Below, piece by piece: positions 1 to 7,578 of a stretch of 16,315 bases of DNA (position 1 is the stretch's first letter; each line of letters begins with the position of its first letter). The DNA is from an uncultured Chloroflexota bacterium. GTDB lineage: Bacteria; Chloroflexota; Limnocylindria; Limnocylindrales; CSP1-4. Both the position numbers and the translations under genes were made by a program. The notes below the pieces were generated by a model. The model was not told the DNA's origin. It saw nothing but the letters and a program-made list of their open reading frames with translations, and ran no database searches. The stretch is from the NCBI GenBank assembly GCA_903924005.1, contig CAIXZV010000434.1:1-16315 (forward strand). The letters are read 5' to 3'.

Positions 1-1047
1 CGATCTGCGGCCGCGCGGGCCACCGTCCTGACGCGCCGCCTGTTGCTGTTTGGCCAGCAGCAGACGCTACAGACAACAACACTTGACCTCCGCGCCCTGA
101 CAGCGGGGCTGGCGCCAATCCTGCGCAGCCTCGCGGGCGACATGGTGGACCTAGCCACGCCCCGTGGCGGTCCGCCGCTCTTCATCAACGCCGATCACGC
201 CCAGATTGAGCAGGTGATCATCAATCTCGTGGTGAATGCCCGTGACGCCATGCCCGATGGCGGCAGCGTCGTGATTGCGCTCGACACCATCGATGGCCCC
301 AGCCCGCTCATCAGGATGACGGTGGCAGACAGCGGCAGCGGCATCAGCGCGGAAGCGCTCGCCCACATCTTCGAGCCGTTCTACACCACCAAGGAGTCTG
401 GGCGCGGGACCGGGCTGGGGCTCTCGGTGGTGGATGCAGCGGTCAGCCAGGCTGGCGGCAGCATCGCCGTGGAGACCGTTCTTGGGAAAGGCACAACGTT
501 TACCGTTGATCTGCCCGCAGTCAGCGCCCCGGCCGCTGGCGCCACCGCCGCAGCCCCACAGGTTGGCGACCTGCCGTCGGGGACCGAGACCATCTTGCTG
601 GTTGACAACGAGCCGGGTGTCCGCGCGGTGGTTGCTCGGATGCTGCGCGAGTGCGGCTACACCGTCATTGAGGCAGGCTCGGCCGCGATTGCCCTTGCCA
701 TTGCCGAGAGCGGCGCGGCAGACGTGGACCTCCTCGTAAGCGATGTGGTGATGCCTGGCATCAGCGGGTTTGATCTGGCCGAGCGTCTGCTTGCCCAGCG
801 GCCGGATCTGCCGGTCCTGTTCATCTCCGCGTACGCACCCGATGCCGCGATGCAGTCCGGCCTGCCGCGGCCCGACGCGCCAATCCTGAGCAAGCCGTTC
901 GCGCGCGGGGCGATCGGCGTGGCGGTCCGCACGCTGCTTGATGCGCGGGCTGACCACGTGGCTGCGGAACGCCGGGTCGTTCAAGCCCCGGGCTCACCCC
1001 ATCCGCTGCGGTCTAGAGCTCGGCGACGGCCGCCTCAAGTCGAGTAG
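1..1047 (+). CDS. Hybrid sensor histidine kinase with C-terminal receiver domain (5' end missing)
   Basis: The reading frame is open from base 1, so the gene begins upstream; the TTG at 43 is internal. The first residues (RATVLTRRLLLFGQQQ) look like the second helix of a HisKA dimerisation domain, so the phospho-accepting His lies just outside the window. The HATPase_c domain follows with an N-box (QVIINLVVNARDAMPDGG, 211-264), a G1 box (DSGSG, about 328-342), an F-box (FEPFYTTK, 370-393) and a G2 box (GRGTGLGL, 400-423). After an Ala/Pro linker a receiver domain starts near 589. It has VDNEP, the phospho-acceptor Asp at codon 742-744 (VSDVVMPG) and the conserved Lys at 892-894 (SKPF). The second acidic residue of the usual DD pair is Asn. 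The kinase should pass phosphate to its own receiver. The input domain and partner are unknown. The last 35 bases overlap the 3' end of the convergent ligase gene. Confidence 0.93.
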   Translation, partial: RSAAARATVLTRRLLLFGQQQTLQTTTLDLRALTAGLAPILRSLAGDMVDLATPRGGPPLFINADHAQIEQVIINLVVNARDAMPDGGSVVIALDTIDGPSPLIRMTVADSGSGISAEALAHIFEPFYTTKESGRGTGLGLSVVDAAVSQAGGSIAVETVLGKGTTFTVDLPAVSAPAAGATAAAPQVGDLPSGTETILLVDNEPGVRAVVARMLRECGYTVIEAGSAAIALAIAESGAADVDLLVSDVVMPGISGFDLAERLLAQRPDLPVLFISAYAPDAAMQSGLPRPDAPILSKPFARGAIGVAVRTLLDARADHVAAERRVVQAPGSPHPLRSRARRRPPQVE

Positions 1048-3514
1048 TGGCGGCCGCGTGGTCCATGTCGGCATCAAAGGTGATCGGCTTGCCAAACACC
1101 ACCTCAACCTCGCCGCGGAGCGGGCCGCGCCAGCGTCGGCGGTCCAGCAGCGACATGTTCTTGATCCGCAGCTTCATCGGCACCACGGGCAGATAGCCCT
1201 CAACCGCAATCATCCCCGCGCCCGCCTTGAACGGCTGCAGCGGACCGCCCAGCGTGAGCCGGCCTTCGGGGAACAGCATCACGTGGAAGCCGCGGTCAAG
1301 CCGATGGCCCAAGATCTCGAGGCTCTTGCGCACGCCGCCCTCTCGCTGGAGCGGGAACGCGTTGGCAAGCATGGAGACCAGCACACCCTGCACCCGGTTG
1401 TCGTACATGGTGTCGGCCGCCGCGGCTACCGTGAGGCGCCAGCGGACGCTGAAGGGCAGCCGCGACAGGATGATGGCGTTGTCCAGGTGTAGACAGTGGT
1501 TTGGCAGGAAGAGCAGCGGGCCCTCCACGCCGCGCAGGTTCTCCAGACCCGTGGTCTTCACGCGGTAGCAGAGCTTCACAAACGGGTACATCAGCAGGAT
1601 CTGGAACGCGAGGCCAAAGGCGCGCACCGCCGGGCTCAGCGGCCAGGACCAGGCGCCCGGCTTGCGCTTTGCGTCACGCGCAGCCTCCACAAGCGCGATG
1701 AGGTCCGCCACCGTTGCGTCGGGATCCAGGGCGTCGTCGTCCACAAAGACGCCCATGTCCTCCTCGATGACGCCCAGCATCTCAACCCGCCGAAGCGAAT
1801 CGAGGTTGAGGTCGCTGGAGAAGCGGGCGGTTGGAGCGAAGGACCCGGGTGCCAGACCCGCCACGGACGCGACGATTGCCGTGACCGGGTCCACCTCGGC
1901 GGCATCGTGGGCCGCTGCGGCCACGACCGGGCGCGCAACCACTGCCGCGGCCTTGTCTGCGTCCAGCTCCGCAAGCCTCGCAAGGACCAGCGGCTTCTTC
2001 ACTTTGAGCGTGGGCGTGCGCGGCAGATCTCCATCCGGCCAGACCGTGATGCCACGGATCTGCTGGTGCGGCGCGAGGCGGGCGTTTGCCTCACGCACAA
2101 TCGCATCAGCAGCCGATGGGTCCTCAAGCTGGAGCACCGCGTGGACCCGCAGGTTTGGCCCAGCGGGCCAGCCAAGGACGGCCGTATCGCCCACACGCGG
2201 ATCGGCCCGGAGGACGGCTTCGACATCGTCGGGGTACACCTTCTGCCCGTCGGGCAGGGCGATCATGTCCTTCTTGCGGCCCTTGATGATGAGCATCCCG
2301 TTGGCCTTGAGTTCGCCCAGATCGCCCGTGTGGTACCAGCCCTCGGGGTCAATCGCGGCGGCCGTGGCAGCAGGGTCCTCCCAGTAGCCGGCAAAGCGGT
2401 TTGGGCCGCGCGAGAGGATCTCTCCGTCAGCGGCAAGCCGGATCTCCACGCCCGGGATCGCCTCGCCCACGGTCCCCAGGACGTTGCGCTCCCGCCTCGT
2501 GAACGAGATGACGGGGCCCATCTCCGTGGCGCCGTAGCCCTGGAGGATGTCGATCCCCATGTTTGTCCAGCGCTTGGCAACCTCCACTTCCAGCGCCGAT
2601 GCGCCCACGCCAACGGTCCGCAGACGACCGCCGAACTCGTGGAGGACGGGGCCGAACAGGAGCCGCCGGGCGCGCTTGGGCAGCTTGGCGGCCAGCCTGT
2701 GGAGCATCTCAAACCGCTCGCGGCTGCCCGTCTGGTCCACCTTGCGCTCGATGGCCGTGTCCAGAAGACGGAGGCCCTGCGGGACGATGAGCAGGATGCT
2801 CACGTGGAAATCCCGGAACGTCCGCATCAGCACACTTGGCTGGCGGCTGACCGGGTAGACCACGCTTGCGCCGTTGACCAAGGGGCCAACAAAGCCAAGC
2901 GTCTGCTCGTACAGGTGCGACAGCGGCAGGATTGAGAGGAAGCGATCCTTCGGCTCAACCCGAAGCACCTGGGTCACGCTCTCCGCGCACGCCAGCAGGT
3001 TCCGGTGCGTGAGCATCGCGCCCTTTGGTTCGCCCGTGGTGCCGCTGGTGAAGACAATCTCGGCCAGGGAGTCGCCCGTGATGGGGGCTGCGTCCATGGG
3101 CGTCGCGCGGCGGGCGCGGTCCGGCAGCTGCTCAATCAGGATCACCGGCAGCCCCAGCGACAGCGCCGCCGCGTGGGTCTGGACCGACGCCAGAACGAGC
3201 TTGGCTTGGGTCCGCGCCTTGATCTTCAGGCCAAAGTCCACCGTGTGGCGGACGTCCAGCGGCACGGACACGGCACCGGCATGGGCGATGCCCAGCAGCG
3301 CCAGCCCCCACTCGGGCCGGTTGACGGCCCACAGGATCACACGGTCACCGGGCTGTATCCCGGCATCCGCCAGCACAGCCGCCACCCGCGGTACGTCACG
3401 AGCAAGATCCCGGTAGCGCCAGGTCCGGGTCCGAAAGGACGGCCGGATAAGGAGGGCAGGACGCTTTGGGAAGCGCGCCAAACCTTGCGCCACCAGCGCC
3501 TGCAGGGTGTCCAC
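1013..3514 (-). CDS. Fusion protein: AMP-forming acyl-CoA/acyl-ACP synthetase, acyl carrier domain and PlsC-type acyltransferase
   Basis: This 833-residue protein has three domains. Residues 1-515 form an adenylating enzyme: the ATP-binding loop FTSGTTGEPKG is at 155-165, GYGATEMGP at 326-334, GWYHTGDLG at 392-400, and a likely catalytic Lys at 504 in LPRTPTLKVKK. Residues 540-612 form an acyl-carrier-like domain with the phosphopantetheine Ser 573 in LNLDSLRRVE. Residues 650-833 form a lysophospholipid acyltransferase-like domain with HX4D (H673, D678) and FPEGR (748-752). The inferred role is to activate a fatty acid, load it on the internal ACP or CoA, and pass it to a lysolipid or glycerol phosphate at the membrane. 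E. coli Aas joins the same two enzyme types in the opposite order and without an internal ACP. The start is GTG at 3514, preceded by GGAGGGG. It lies 29 bases after the MBL gene and is probably the last operon gene. Confidence 0.92.
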   Translation of the reverse strand: MDTLQALVAQGLARFPKRPALLIRPSFRTRTWRYRDLARDVPRVAAVLADAGIQPGDRVILWAVNRPEWGLALLGIAHAGAVSVPLDVRHTVDFGLKIKARTQAKLVLASVQTHAAALSLGLPVILIEQLPDRARRATPMDAAPITGDSLAEIVFTSGTTGEPKGAMLTHRNLLACAESVTQVLRVEPKDRFLSILPLSHLYEQTLGFVGPLVNGASVVYPVSRQPSVLMRTFRDFHVSILLIVPQGLRLLDTAIERKVDQTGSRERFEMLHRLAAKLPKRARRLLFGPVLHEFGGRLRTVGVGASALEVEVAKRWTNMGIDILQGYGATEMGPVISFTRRERNVLGTVGEAIPGVEIRLAADGEILSRGPNRFAGYWEDPAATAAAIDPEGWYHTGDLGELKANGMLIIKGRKKDMIALPDGQKVYPDDVEAVLRADPRVGDTAVLGWPAGPNLRVHAVLQLEDPSAADAIVREANARLAPHQQIRGITVWPDGDLPRTPTLKVKKPLVLARLAELDADKAAAVVARPVVAAAAHDAAEVDPVTAIVASVAGLAPGSFAPTARFSSDLNLDSLRRVEMLGVIEEDMGVFVDDDALDPDATVADLIALVEAARDAKRKPGAWSWPLSPAVRAFGLAFQILLMYPFVKLCYRVKTTGLENLRGVEGPLLFLPNHCLHLDNAIILSRLPFSVRWRLTVAAAADTMYDNRVQGVLVSMLANAFPLQREGGVRKSLEILGHRLDRGFHVMLFPEGRLTLGGPLQPFKAGAGMIAVEGYLPVVPMKLRIKNMSLLDRRRWRGPLRGEVEVVFGKPITFDADMDHAAATTRLEAAVAEL

Positions 3515-3543
3515 CTTCCCCTCCAGTAGCTGTGAACTGCGGA

Positions 3544-4236
3544 TCAGCCTCTGGCTGACCCGGCCACGAGTGCACGTAGCGCCTCGCGTGCTCCCACACG
3601 CATGGGCGGGTAGTGACCAAACACGATGAGGCCGATGTCAAGCCCCTGCAGGCGCTCCACGCTGGCTCGTGCTTGAGCGTGGTCCGCACTGAACACGGTG
3701 CTGGCGTGGCTGAGGCGGCCGAACCTGAATTGGAGCACATCACCCACAAAGAGCAGGCCGTCGCGCGGCGCCCAGAAGCAGACGCTTCCAGGGGTATGGC
3801 CCGGCGTGTGGATCACTTCCAGCCCGCCAAGCACCGGCAGCACGTCGCCGTCCGCGAGGTGTCCGAGCGCGTGCGGCACGGGCGTGATGGCCTGCAGGAT
3901 GGCGCCCCGGCTGGGGTTGCGGATGGCATCACGCAGATCCACGCGGATGGCCGCGGCGTCTGCCTCGTGGATCAGCACCTCGGTGCCAATCGCCGCCAGC
4001 TCCGGGGCACCACCGGCATGGTCGGGATGGCCGTGCGTCACGAGCGCCCGGACAAGGTCATCGGGCGTGCGGCCAAGCTTGGCCAGCGCCCGGACGATGC
4101 CTGGGCCGGAGCCCGCCAGCCCGGTGTCGATGGCCGTGACGCCATCGCCCTCGTCAATCAGGTAGACGTTGGCGCGCCGCTGCCGGACGAGGTGGACGCC
4201 GGGTGCAATCTCGTGTGCTGGCTCGCGGGCGGGCAT
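3544..4236 (-). CDS. MBL-fold metallo-hydrolase (glyoxalase II-like)
   Basis: This 230-residue protein has the complete metallo-beta-lactamase fold signature: THGHPDH (H68, H70, D72, H73), HTPGHTPG (H147), GDVLQ (D166) and FGHYPP (H208). It therefore keeps all ligands for a two-metal site. The family hydrolyses thioesters, lactones, phosphodiesters and other esters, and the sequence does not tell which substrate applies. There is no signal peptide, so it is probably cytoplasmic. The ATG at 4236 is preceded by AGGAG at a short 3-base spacing. It sits between the LysA-like gene (78 bases upstream) and the acyl ligase fusion (29 bases downstream), on the same strand. A thioesterase or glyoxalase-type role next to the acyl-activating fusion is possible but unproven. 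Confidence 0.88.
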   Translation of the reverse strand: MPAREPAHEIAPGVHLVRQRRANVYLIDEGDGVTAIDTGLAGSGPGIVRALAKLGRTPDDLVRALVTHGHPDHAGGAPELAAIGTEVLIHEADAAAIRVDLRDAIRNPSRGAILQAITPVPHALGHLADGDVLPVLGGLEVIHTPGHTPGSVCFWAPRDGLLFVGDVLQFRFGRLSHASTVFSADHAQARASVERLQGLDIGLIVFGHYPPMRVGAREALRALVAGSARG

Positions 4237-4314
4237 GGGCTCCTGGGCTGACGGCGTGGTACCGCGATCATCACGCCCCGCGCGGGTTTGCGCACGGCCG
4301 TGGCGCGGGATGGG

Positions 4315-5679
4315 TCAGCCGGGCTCGCCAACCTGCCAGCCAAGCCAGACATCGGGGTCAATGCGCGGGCGGGCCACCCAGGCCTCGCCGTTCCGGATGG
4401 CGATCTCCGGCGGCAGCGCGTGCGACAGGAAGAACGGCATGGACTCCGTTGCCCCGTACGCGCCCACGTCCAGCACGGCAACCAGGTCGCCCGGGTCAGG
4501 CAGCGCCATGACGCCGGCGTGGACGAAGACGTCCAGCCCCGTGCACAGCGGGCCGGCAACGGTGACTGGGAACTTGGAAGGCCCGGCGGCCGAGCCTGCC
4601 GCGGCGCCGGTGAGCACCCGGACGCGGTGCTCCTGCCCCACGAGCGTTGGCCGCAGGACGTGGTGGATGCCGCCGTCAAGGATCACCACGTGGTGGCCGG
4701 AGACCTCCTTGCGCTCCGTGACGCGGGCGACATACGCGCCAGACGGACCCACGAGGTAGCGCCCGGGCTCTAGGAGGAGGCGCGTGTCCGCGGTGGCCGG
4801 GTCGGCGGCCAGACGTTCCGCCAGCGGCGCAAGCCGGGAGCCCAGCAGCGCTACGTCAAGCTCGGGCTCGTGCGCGTCGTACGGGATGCCCAGCCCCCCG
4901 CCGCTGTCCACAAGCTTCAGGGCAAACCCGGCGTTGGCTGCAACGCGGATGGCCATCGCCACGGTGGCTTCGACATGGCCCGCCAGCACGTGCGCATCAA
5001 GCAGGTTTGACGCGCCAAATGCGTGCAGACCCAGCGGCGCAAGCCAAGGCGACGCGACCGCTTCGGCCGCGGCGATAGCCAGATCCGCCTCATCCATGCC
5101 GAACTTGCCGGCGCCCTCGTCGCCGATGATCCGCACGCGCTCATGGCGCGCGGCCTCCACCGCCGCGGCCCGAAGCAGGATGGGCTGGCGATGACCCGCC
5201 GCCTCCGCAATCCGCGCGAGACGCCGCAACTCCCCCACGGACTCCACGGTGACCACGCGGACACCCGCCGCCACGGCCGCCGCCAGCTCGTCGTCACGCT
5301 TGCCGGGGCCGGTGAAGACGATGTGCTCCGGGGCAAAACCCGCGCGCAGGACGTGGCGCAGCTCCCCGCCAGACGCCACGTCTGCACCCAGGCCAAGCGA
5401 CGCCTGATGACGCAGCACGGCGAGATTGGGGTTGGACTTGACGGCATACGCAAGGTCAAACACGGGCGGCAGCGCCGTCCGCAGCGCTGCCACCTGGCGC
5501 GTGACCACGTCCAGGTCATACACGTAGAACGGGGTGCCAAAGCGCTCCGCAAGCTCCGCCGGGGCGATGCCGCCAAGACGGCCGTTGCGCAGGATCTCGT
5601 TGCGCGCGGGCGGACGGCCACGCCGTGCCGCAGGCGCCTCTACGCGTGCGGGCGGCGGACCGGGCTCGCGGACCATCAT
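4315..5679 (-). CDS. lysA: LysA-like PLP-dependent (alanine-racemase-fold) decarboxylase, probable diaminopimelate decarboxylase
   Basis: This 454-residue fold-type III PLP enzyme is predicted to decarboxylate meso-diaminopimelate to lysine. PLP Lys 81 lies in YAVKSNPN, followed by GADVASGGEL (98-107), the phosphate-binding DSGGGLG (258-264), EPGRYLVG (304-311), active-site Cys 379 and GAYG (406-409). Two substrate-side motifs are unusual. The HIGSQ-type motif reads HAFGASN (219-225), and the CESGD-type motif reads CTGLD (379-383), followed by FLSH (417-420) where LysA usually has a Tyr-Asn-Ser run. These resemble other group IV decarboxylases, so the substrate is less certain than the fold. 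The first 27 residues are a Pro/Arg-rich tail. The start is chosen at the first of two tandem ATGs (5679), which overlaps the dapD stop as ATGA, with GGAGG 10 bases upstream. The open frame runs back to 6330 but only as a dapD shadow. The gene name rests mainly on operon context. Confidence 0.83.
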   Translation of the reverse strand: MMVREPGPPPARVEAPAARRGRPPARNEILRNGRLGGIAPAELAERFGTPFYVYDLDVVTRQVAALRTALPPVFDLAYAVKSNPNLAVLRHQASLGLGADVASGGELRHVLRAGFAPEHIVFTGPGKRDDELAAAVAAGVRVVTVESVGELRRLARIAEAAGHRQPILLRAAAVEAARHERVRIIGDEGAGKFGMDEADLAIAAAEAVASPWLAPLGLHAFGASNLLDAHVLAGHVEATVAMAIRVAANAGFALKLVDSGGGLGIPYDAHEPELDVALLGSRLAPLAERLAADPATADTRLLLEPGRYLVGPSGAYVARVTERKEVSGHHVVILDGGIHHVLRPTLVGQEHRVRVLTGAAAGSAAGPSKFPVTVAGPLCTGLDVFVHAGVMALPDPGDLVAVLDVGAYGATESMPFFLSHALPPEIAIRNGEAWVARPRIDPDVWLGWQVGEPG

Positions 5680-6473
5680 CGAAGCGCATCCTCCAAAGCA
5701 ACGCGGGCGTCGGTGCCAGTGTCGCGGTCCTTGACCAGCAGCGCCACTGACGCGGACAACCCGTGCTCTTGTGCGAACGCCCCGGCTAGCGCGCGCGTGC
5801 CAGGGACCACCACCGCGCCCGGCGGCACAACAAGCGGCGCGTCGGGTGACCCCTGGAGGACGCGGCCGCGGACAAGGTCGTACAGGCGGGACGTCCCCGT
5901 GAGGATGACGCCCGCACCCAGCACGGCACCCGCGCCAACCAGTACGCCCTCGAGGAGCGAGCAGCCAGCGCCAACAAACGCGCCGTCCTCCACGATGACC
6001 GGGCGAGCACCCGCGGGCTCCAGCACGCCGCCGATGGTGACGCCGGCCGAGAGATGCACGCGCGCGCCAATCTGCGCGCAGGAGCCCACAAGGACATGGC
6101 TGTCCACCATGGTGTCCTCGCCAATCCACGCGCCCACGTTCACAAACGACGGCGGCATCACCACCACGCCCGCGCCGAGATAGACACCGGCCCGGAGCGA
6201 CGTGCCGCCCGGGACGATGCGCCACGGGCGACCAGCCGCCAGCGCCGCATCGGCCTCCGGCCCGTCCAGCACCCGCTTCGTGGGTAGGCCCACGCGGTCG
6301 CGAAAGCGCAGCGCGCCATCGACATCCCACGTGGAGGTGGCCCGATCGCGGAAGCAGGCGAGGATTGCGGCCTTGACCTCAGGGTCCGCGCGCCAGCCGC
6401 CGAGTGCCGAGGGGTCAGGCACCGCAGCACGCCGGCGTCCGGCGTCAAGGTCGTCAAGGATCGCCTCCGTCAC
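5676..6473 (-). CDS. dapD: 2,3,4,5-tetrahydropyridine-2,6-dicarboxylate N-succinyltransferase
   Basis: This 265-residue protein is close to the 274 residues of E. coli DapD. It transfers succinate from succinyl-CoA to tetrahydrodipicolinate, the committing step of the succinylase branch of diaminopimelate and lysine synthesis. An alpha-helical N-terminal part (1-85) is followed by a left-handed beta-helix of hexapeptide repeats (about 95-225). Family motifs are clear: MPPSFVNVGAWI (106-117), MVDS with the catalytic-type Asp 124, VGSCAQIG (129-136), HLSAGVTIGGVLEP (140-153), and LLEGV with Glu 175 matching the second catalytic acid of E. coli DapD. The GTG start at 6473 overlaps the dapA stop as GTGA, and its own stop overlaps the lysA ATG as ATGA. 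Translation of dapA, dapD and lysA should therefore be coupled. The protein is expected to be a cytoplasmic trimer (family knowledge). Confidence 0.95.
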   Translation of the reverse strand: MTEAILDDLDAGRRRAAVPDPSALGGWRADPEVKAAILACFRDRATSTWDVDGALRFRDRVGLPTKRVLDGPEADAALAAGRPWRIVPGGTSLRAGVYLGAGVVVMPPSFVNVGAWIGEDTMVDSHVLVGSCAQIGARVHLSAGVTIGGVLEPAGARPVIVEDGAFVGAGCSLLEGVLVGAGAVLGAGVILTGTSRLYDLVRGRVLQGSPDAPLVVPPGAVVVPGTRALAGAFAQEHGLSASVALLVKDRDTGTDARVALEDALR

Positions 6474-7483
6474 GCGGCGGCCTCGGCCAGCTCGGTGGTG
6501 TTGGTCGGCGTCGTCGGCACCATCGCCGCGGTCTCGCGGGCCGCCAGACCAAGCAGCCCCATGTCGTCGAGGATCCCCTCGAGCCGTGTCCGCGCCGCAT
6601 CGGCCATCGGCAGCATCGGCATGCGCAGCATGTCGGTCTCAAGCAGACCCATCGCCAGCATCGCGGCCTTGACCGGCACCGGGTTTGGGCCGCCCTGGAA
6701 GTTGCCCCGCAGCAGCGGCAGCAGTTGGTTGTGGATGCGCAGCGCCTCGGCCGCGTCGCCCGCGTGCCACGCGTGGACCAGCGCGGACATCTCACCCGGC
6801 AGCTGGTTGGACGCTACGGAGATCACGCCGTCGCCGCCCATCGCGAGGATGGCCAGCGTTGCCGCGTCGTCACCGGAGAGGACGGCCACGTCGCGCGGGC
6901 GATCGCGGCAGATCACCGCAAACTGGTCGATGTTGGCGCTGGCCTCCTTGATTGCCACGATGCGCGGGTGCTCGGCGAGACGCAGGAACGTGTCCGCATC
7001 AACGTTGACGCCGGTGCGCCCCGGGACGTTGTAGACCACGATGGGCAGCCCGCCCTCGTCGGCGATGGCGCGGAAGTGCGCTTCGATCATGCGCTGGTCG
7101 GGCTTGTTGTAGTAGGGCGTGACGATGAGCGCGGCGTCAGCGCCCATGGCGGCGGCCCTTCGCGTCGCTTCAATCGAGGCGCGGGTGTCGTTGCTGCCGG
7201 TGCCGGCGATGACCGGGATCCGGGTGCGCGACGGGCGGGCGTTGACCGCTTCGATGGTGATCTCAATGAGCCGGTCACGCTCCTGCGCGCTGAGCGTGGG
7301 GCTCTCGCCGGTGGTGCCCACGGGGACAAGGCCGTCGATGCCGAGGCGGATCTGGCGGTCAACCAGGCGGCGGAACGTGACCTCGTCAAGGGTGCCGTCC
7401 GGTGTGAACGGGGTGACAAGCGCGGTGAAGGCGCCGCGAAGGCCGGGGGTGGTGCCGTGGGTGGGGGGCGTGATGCGTGCCAT
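6470..7483 (-). CDS. dapA: 4-hydroxy-tetrahydrodipicolinate synthase
   Basis: This 337-residue TIM-barrel aldolase condenses pyruvate with aspartate semialdehyde, the first step dedicated to diaminopimelate and lysine. Conserved features are GTTGESPTL (56-64), PYYNKP (123-128), YNVPGRTG (151-158, with Tyr 151 and substrate-binding Arg 156), and the Schiff-base Lys 179 in AIKEAS. A short N-terminal extension and a roughly 25-residue Thr/Ala-rich C-terminal tail make it longer than the E. coli enzyme (292 residues). The tail has no recognisable motif. The ATG at 7483 has AGGAG 10 bases upstream. It follows dapB after 95 bases and overlaps dapD by four. N-acetylneuraminate lyase and related aldolases share the fold, but the dapB and dapD neighbours settle the assignment. 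Confidence 0.96.
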   Translation of the reverse strand: MARITPPTHGTTPGLRGAFTALVTPFTPDGTLDEVTFRRLVDRQIRLGIDGLVPVGTTGESPTLSAQERDRLIEITIEAVNARPSRTRIPVIAGTGSNDTRASIEATRRAAAMGADAALIVTPYYNKPDQRMIEAHFRAIADEGGLPIVVYNVPGRTGVNVDADTFLRLAEHPRIVAIKEASANIDQFAVICRDRPRDVAVLSGDDAATLAILAMGGDGVISVASNQLPGEMSALVHAWHAGDAAEALRIHNQLLPLLRGNFQGGPNPVPVKAAMLAMGLLETDMLRMPMLPMADAARTRLEGILDDMGLLGLAARETAAMVPTTPTNTTELAEAAA

Positions 7484-7541
7484 TTGGGTGGATCTCCTGG
7501 GGTGTCCGTGTGGACTGGAAGGTCGTCAGTAGGTGGGGGTG

Positions 7542-7558
7542 GCCTGCGGTTTGCAGGC
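7542..7558 (-). other. Intercistronic stem-loop between dapB and dapA
   Basis: A perfect 6-base-pair stem (GCCTGC/GCAGGC) with a 5-base loop lies in the 95-base gap between the dapB stop and the dapA ribosome binding site. No T-run follows it on either strand, so it is not a convincing terminator. It could protect or process the mRNA, or it may be chance in a GC-rich sequence. Confidence 0.35.
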
Positions 7559-7578
7559 GGCGGGCTTTGGCGGCTGTT

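Noticed and set aside
1496..2935. 479-codon plus-strand open frame opposite the ligase fusion
   Set aside because: High GC makes long antisense frames common; its translation is His/Arg/Gln-rich without domains, while the opposite strand has complete family motifs.
5680..6330. Long N-terminal extension of the LysA-like protein
   Set aside because: The extra 217 residues are an out-of-frame reading of dapD, Arg/Gly/Cys-rich with no motif; the ATGA overlap at 5679 gives a natural start.
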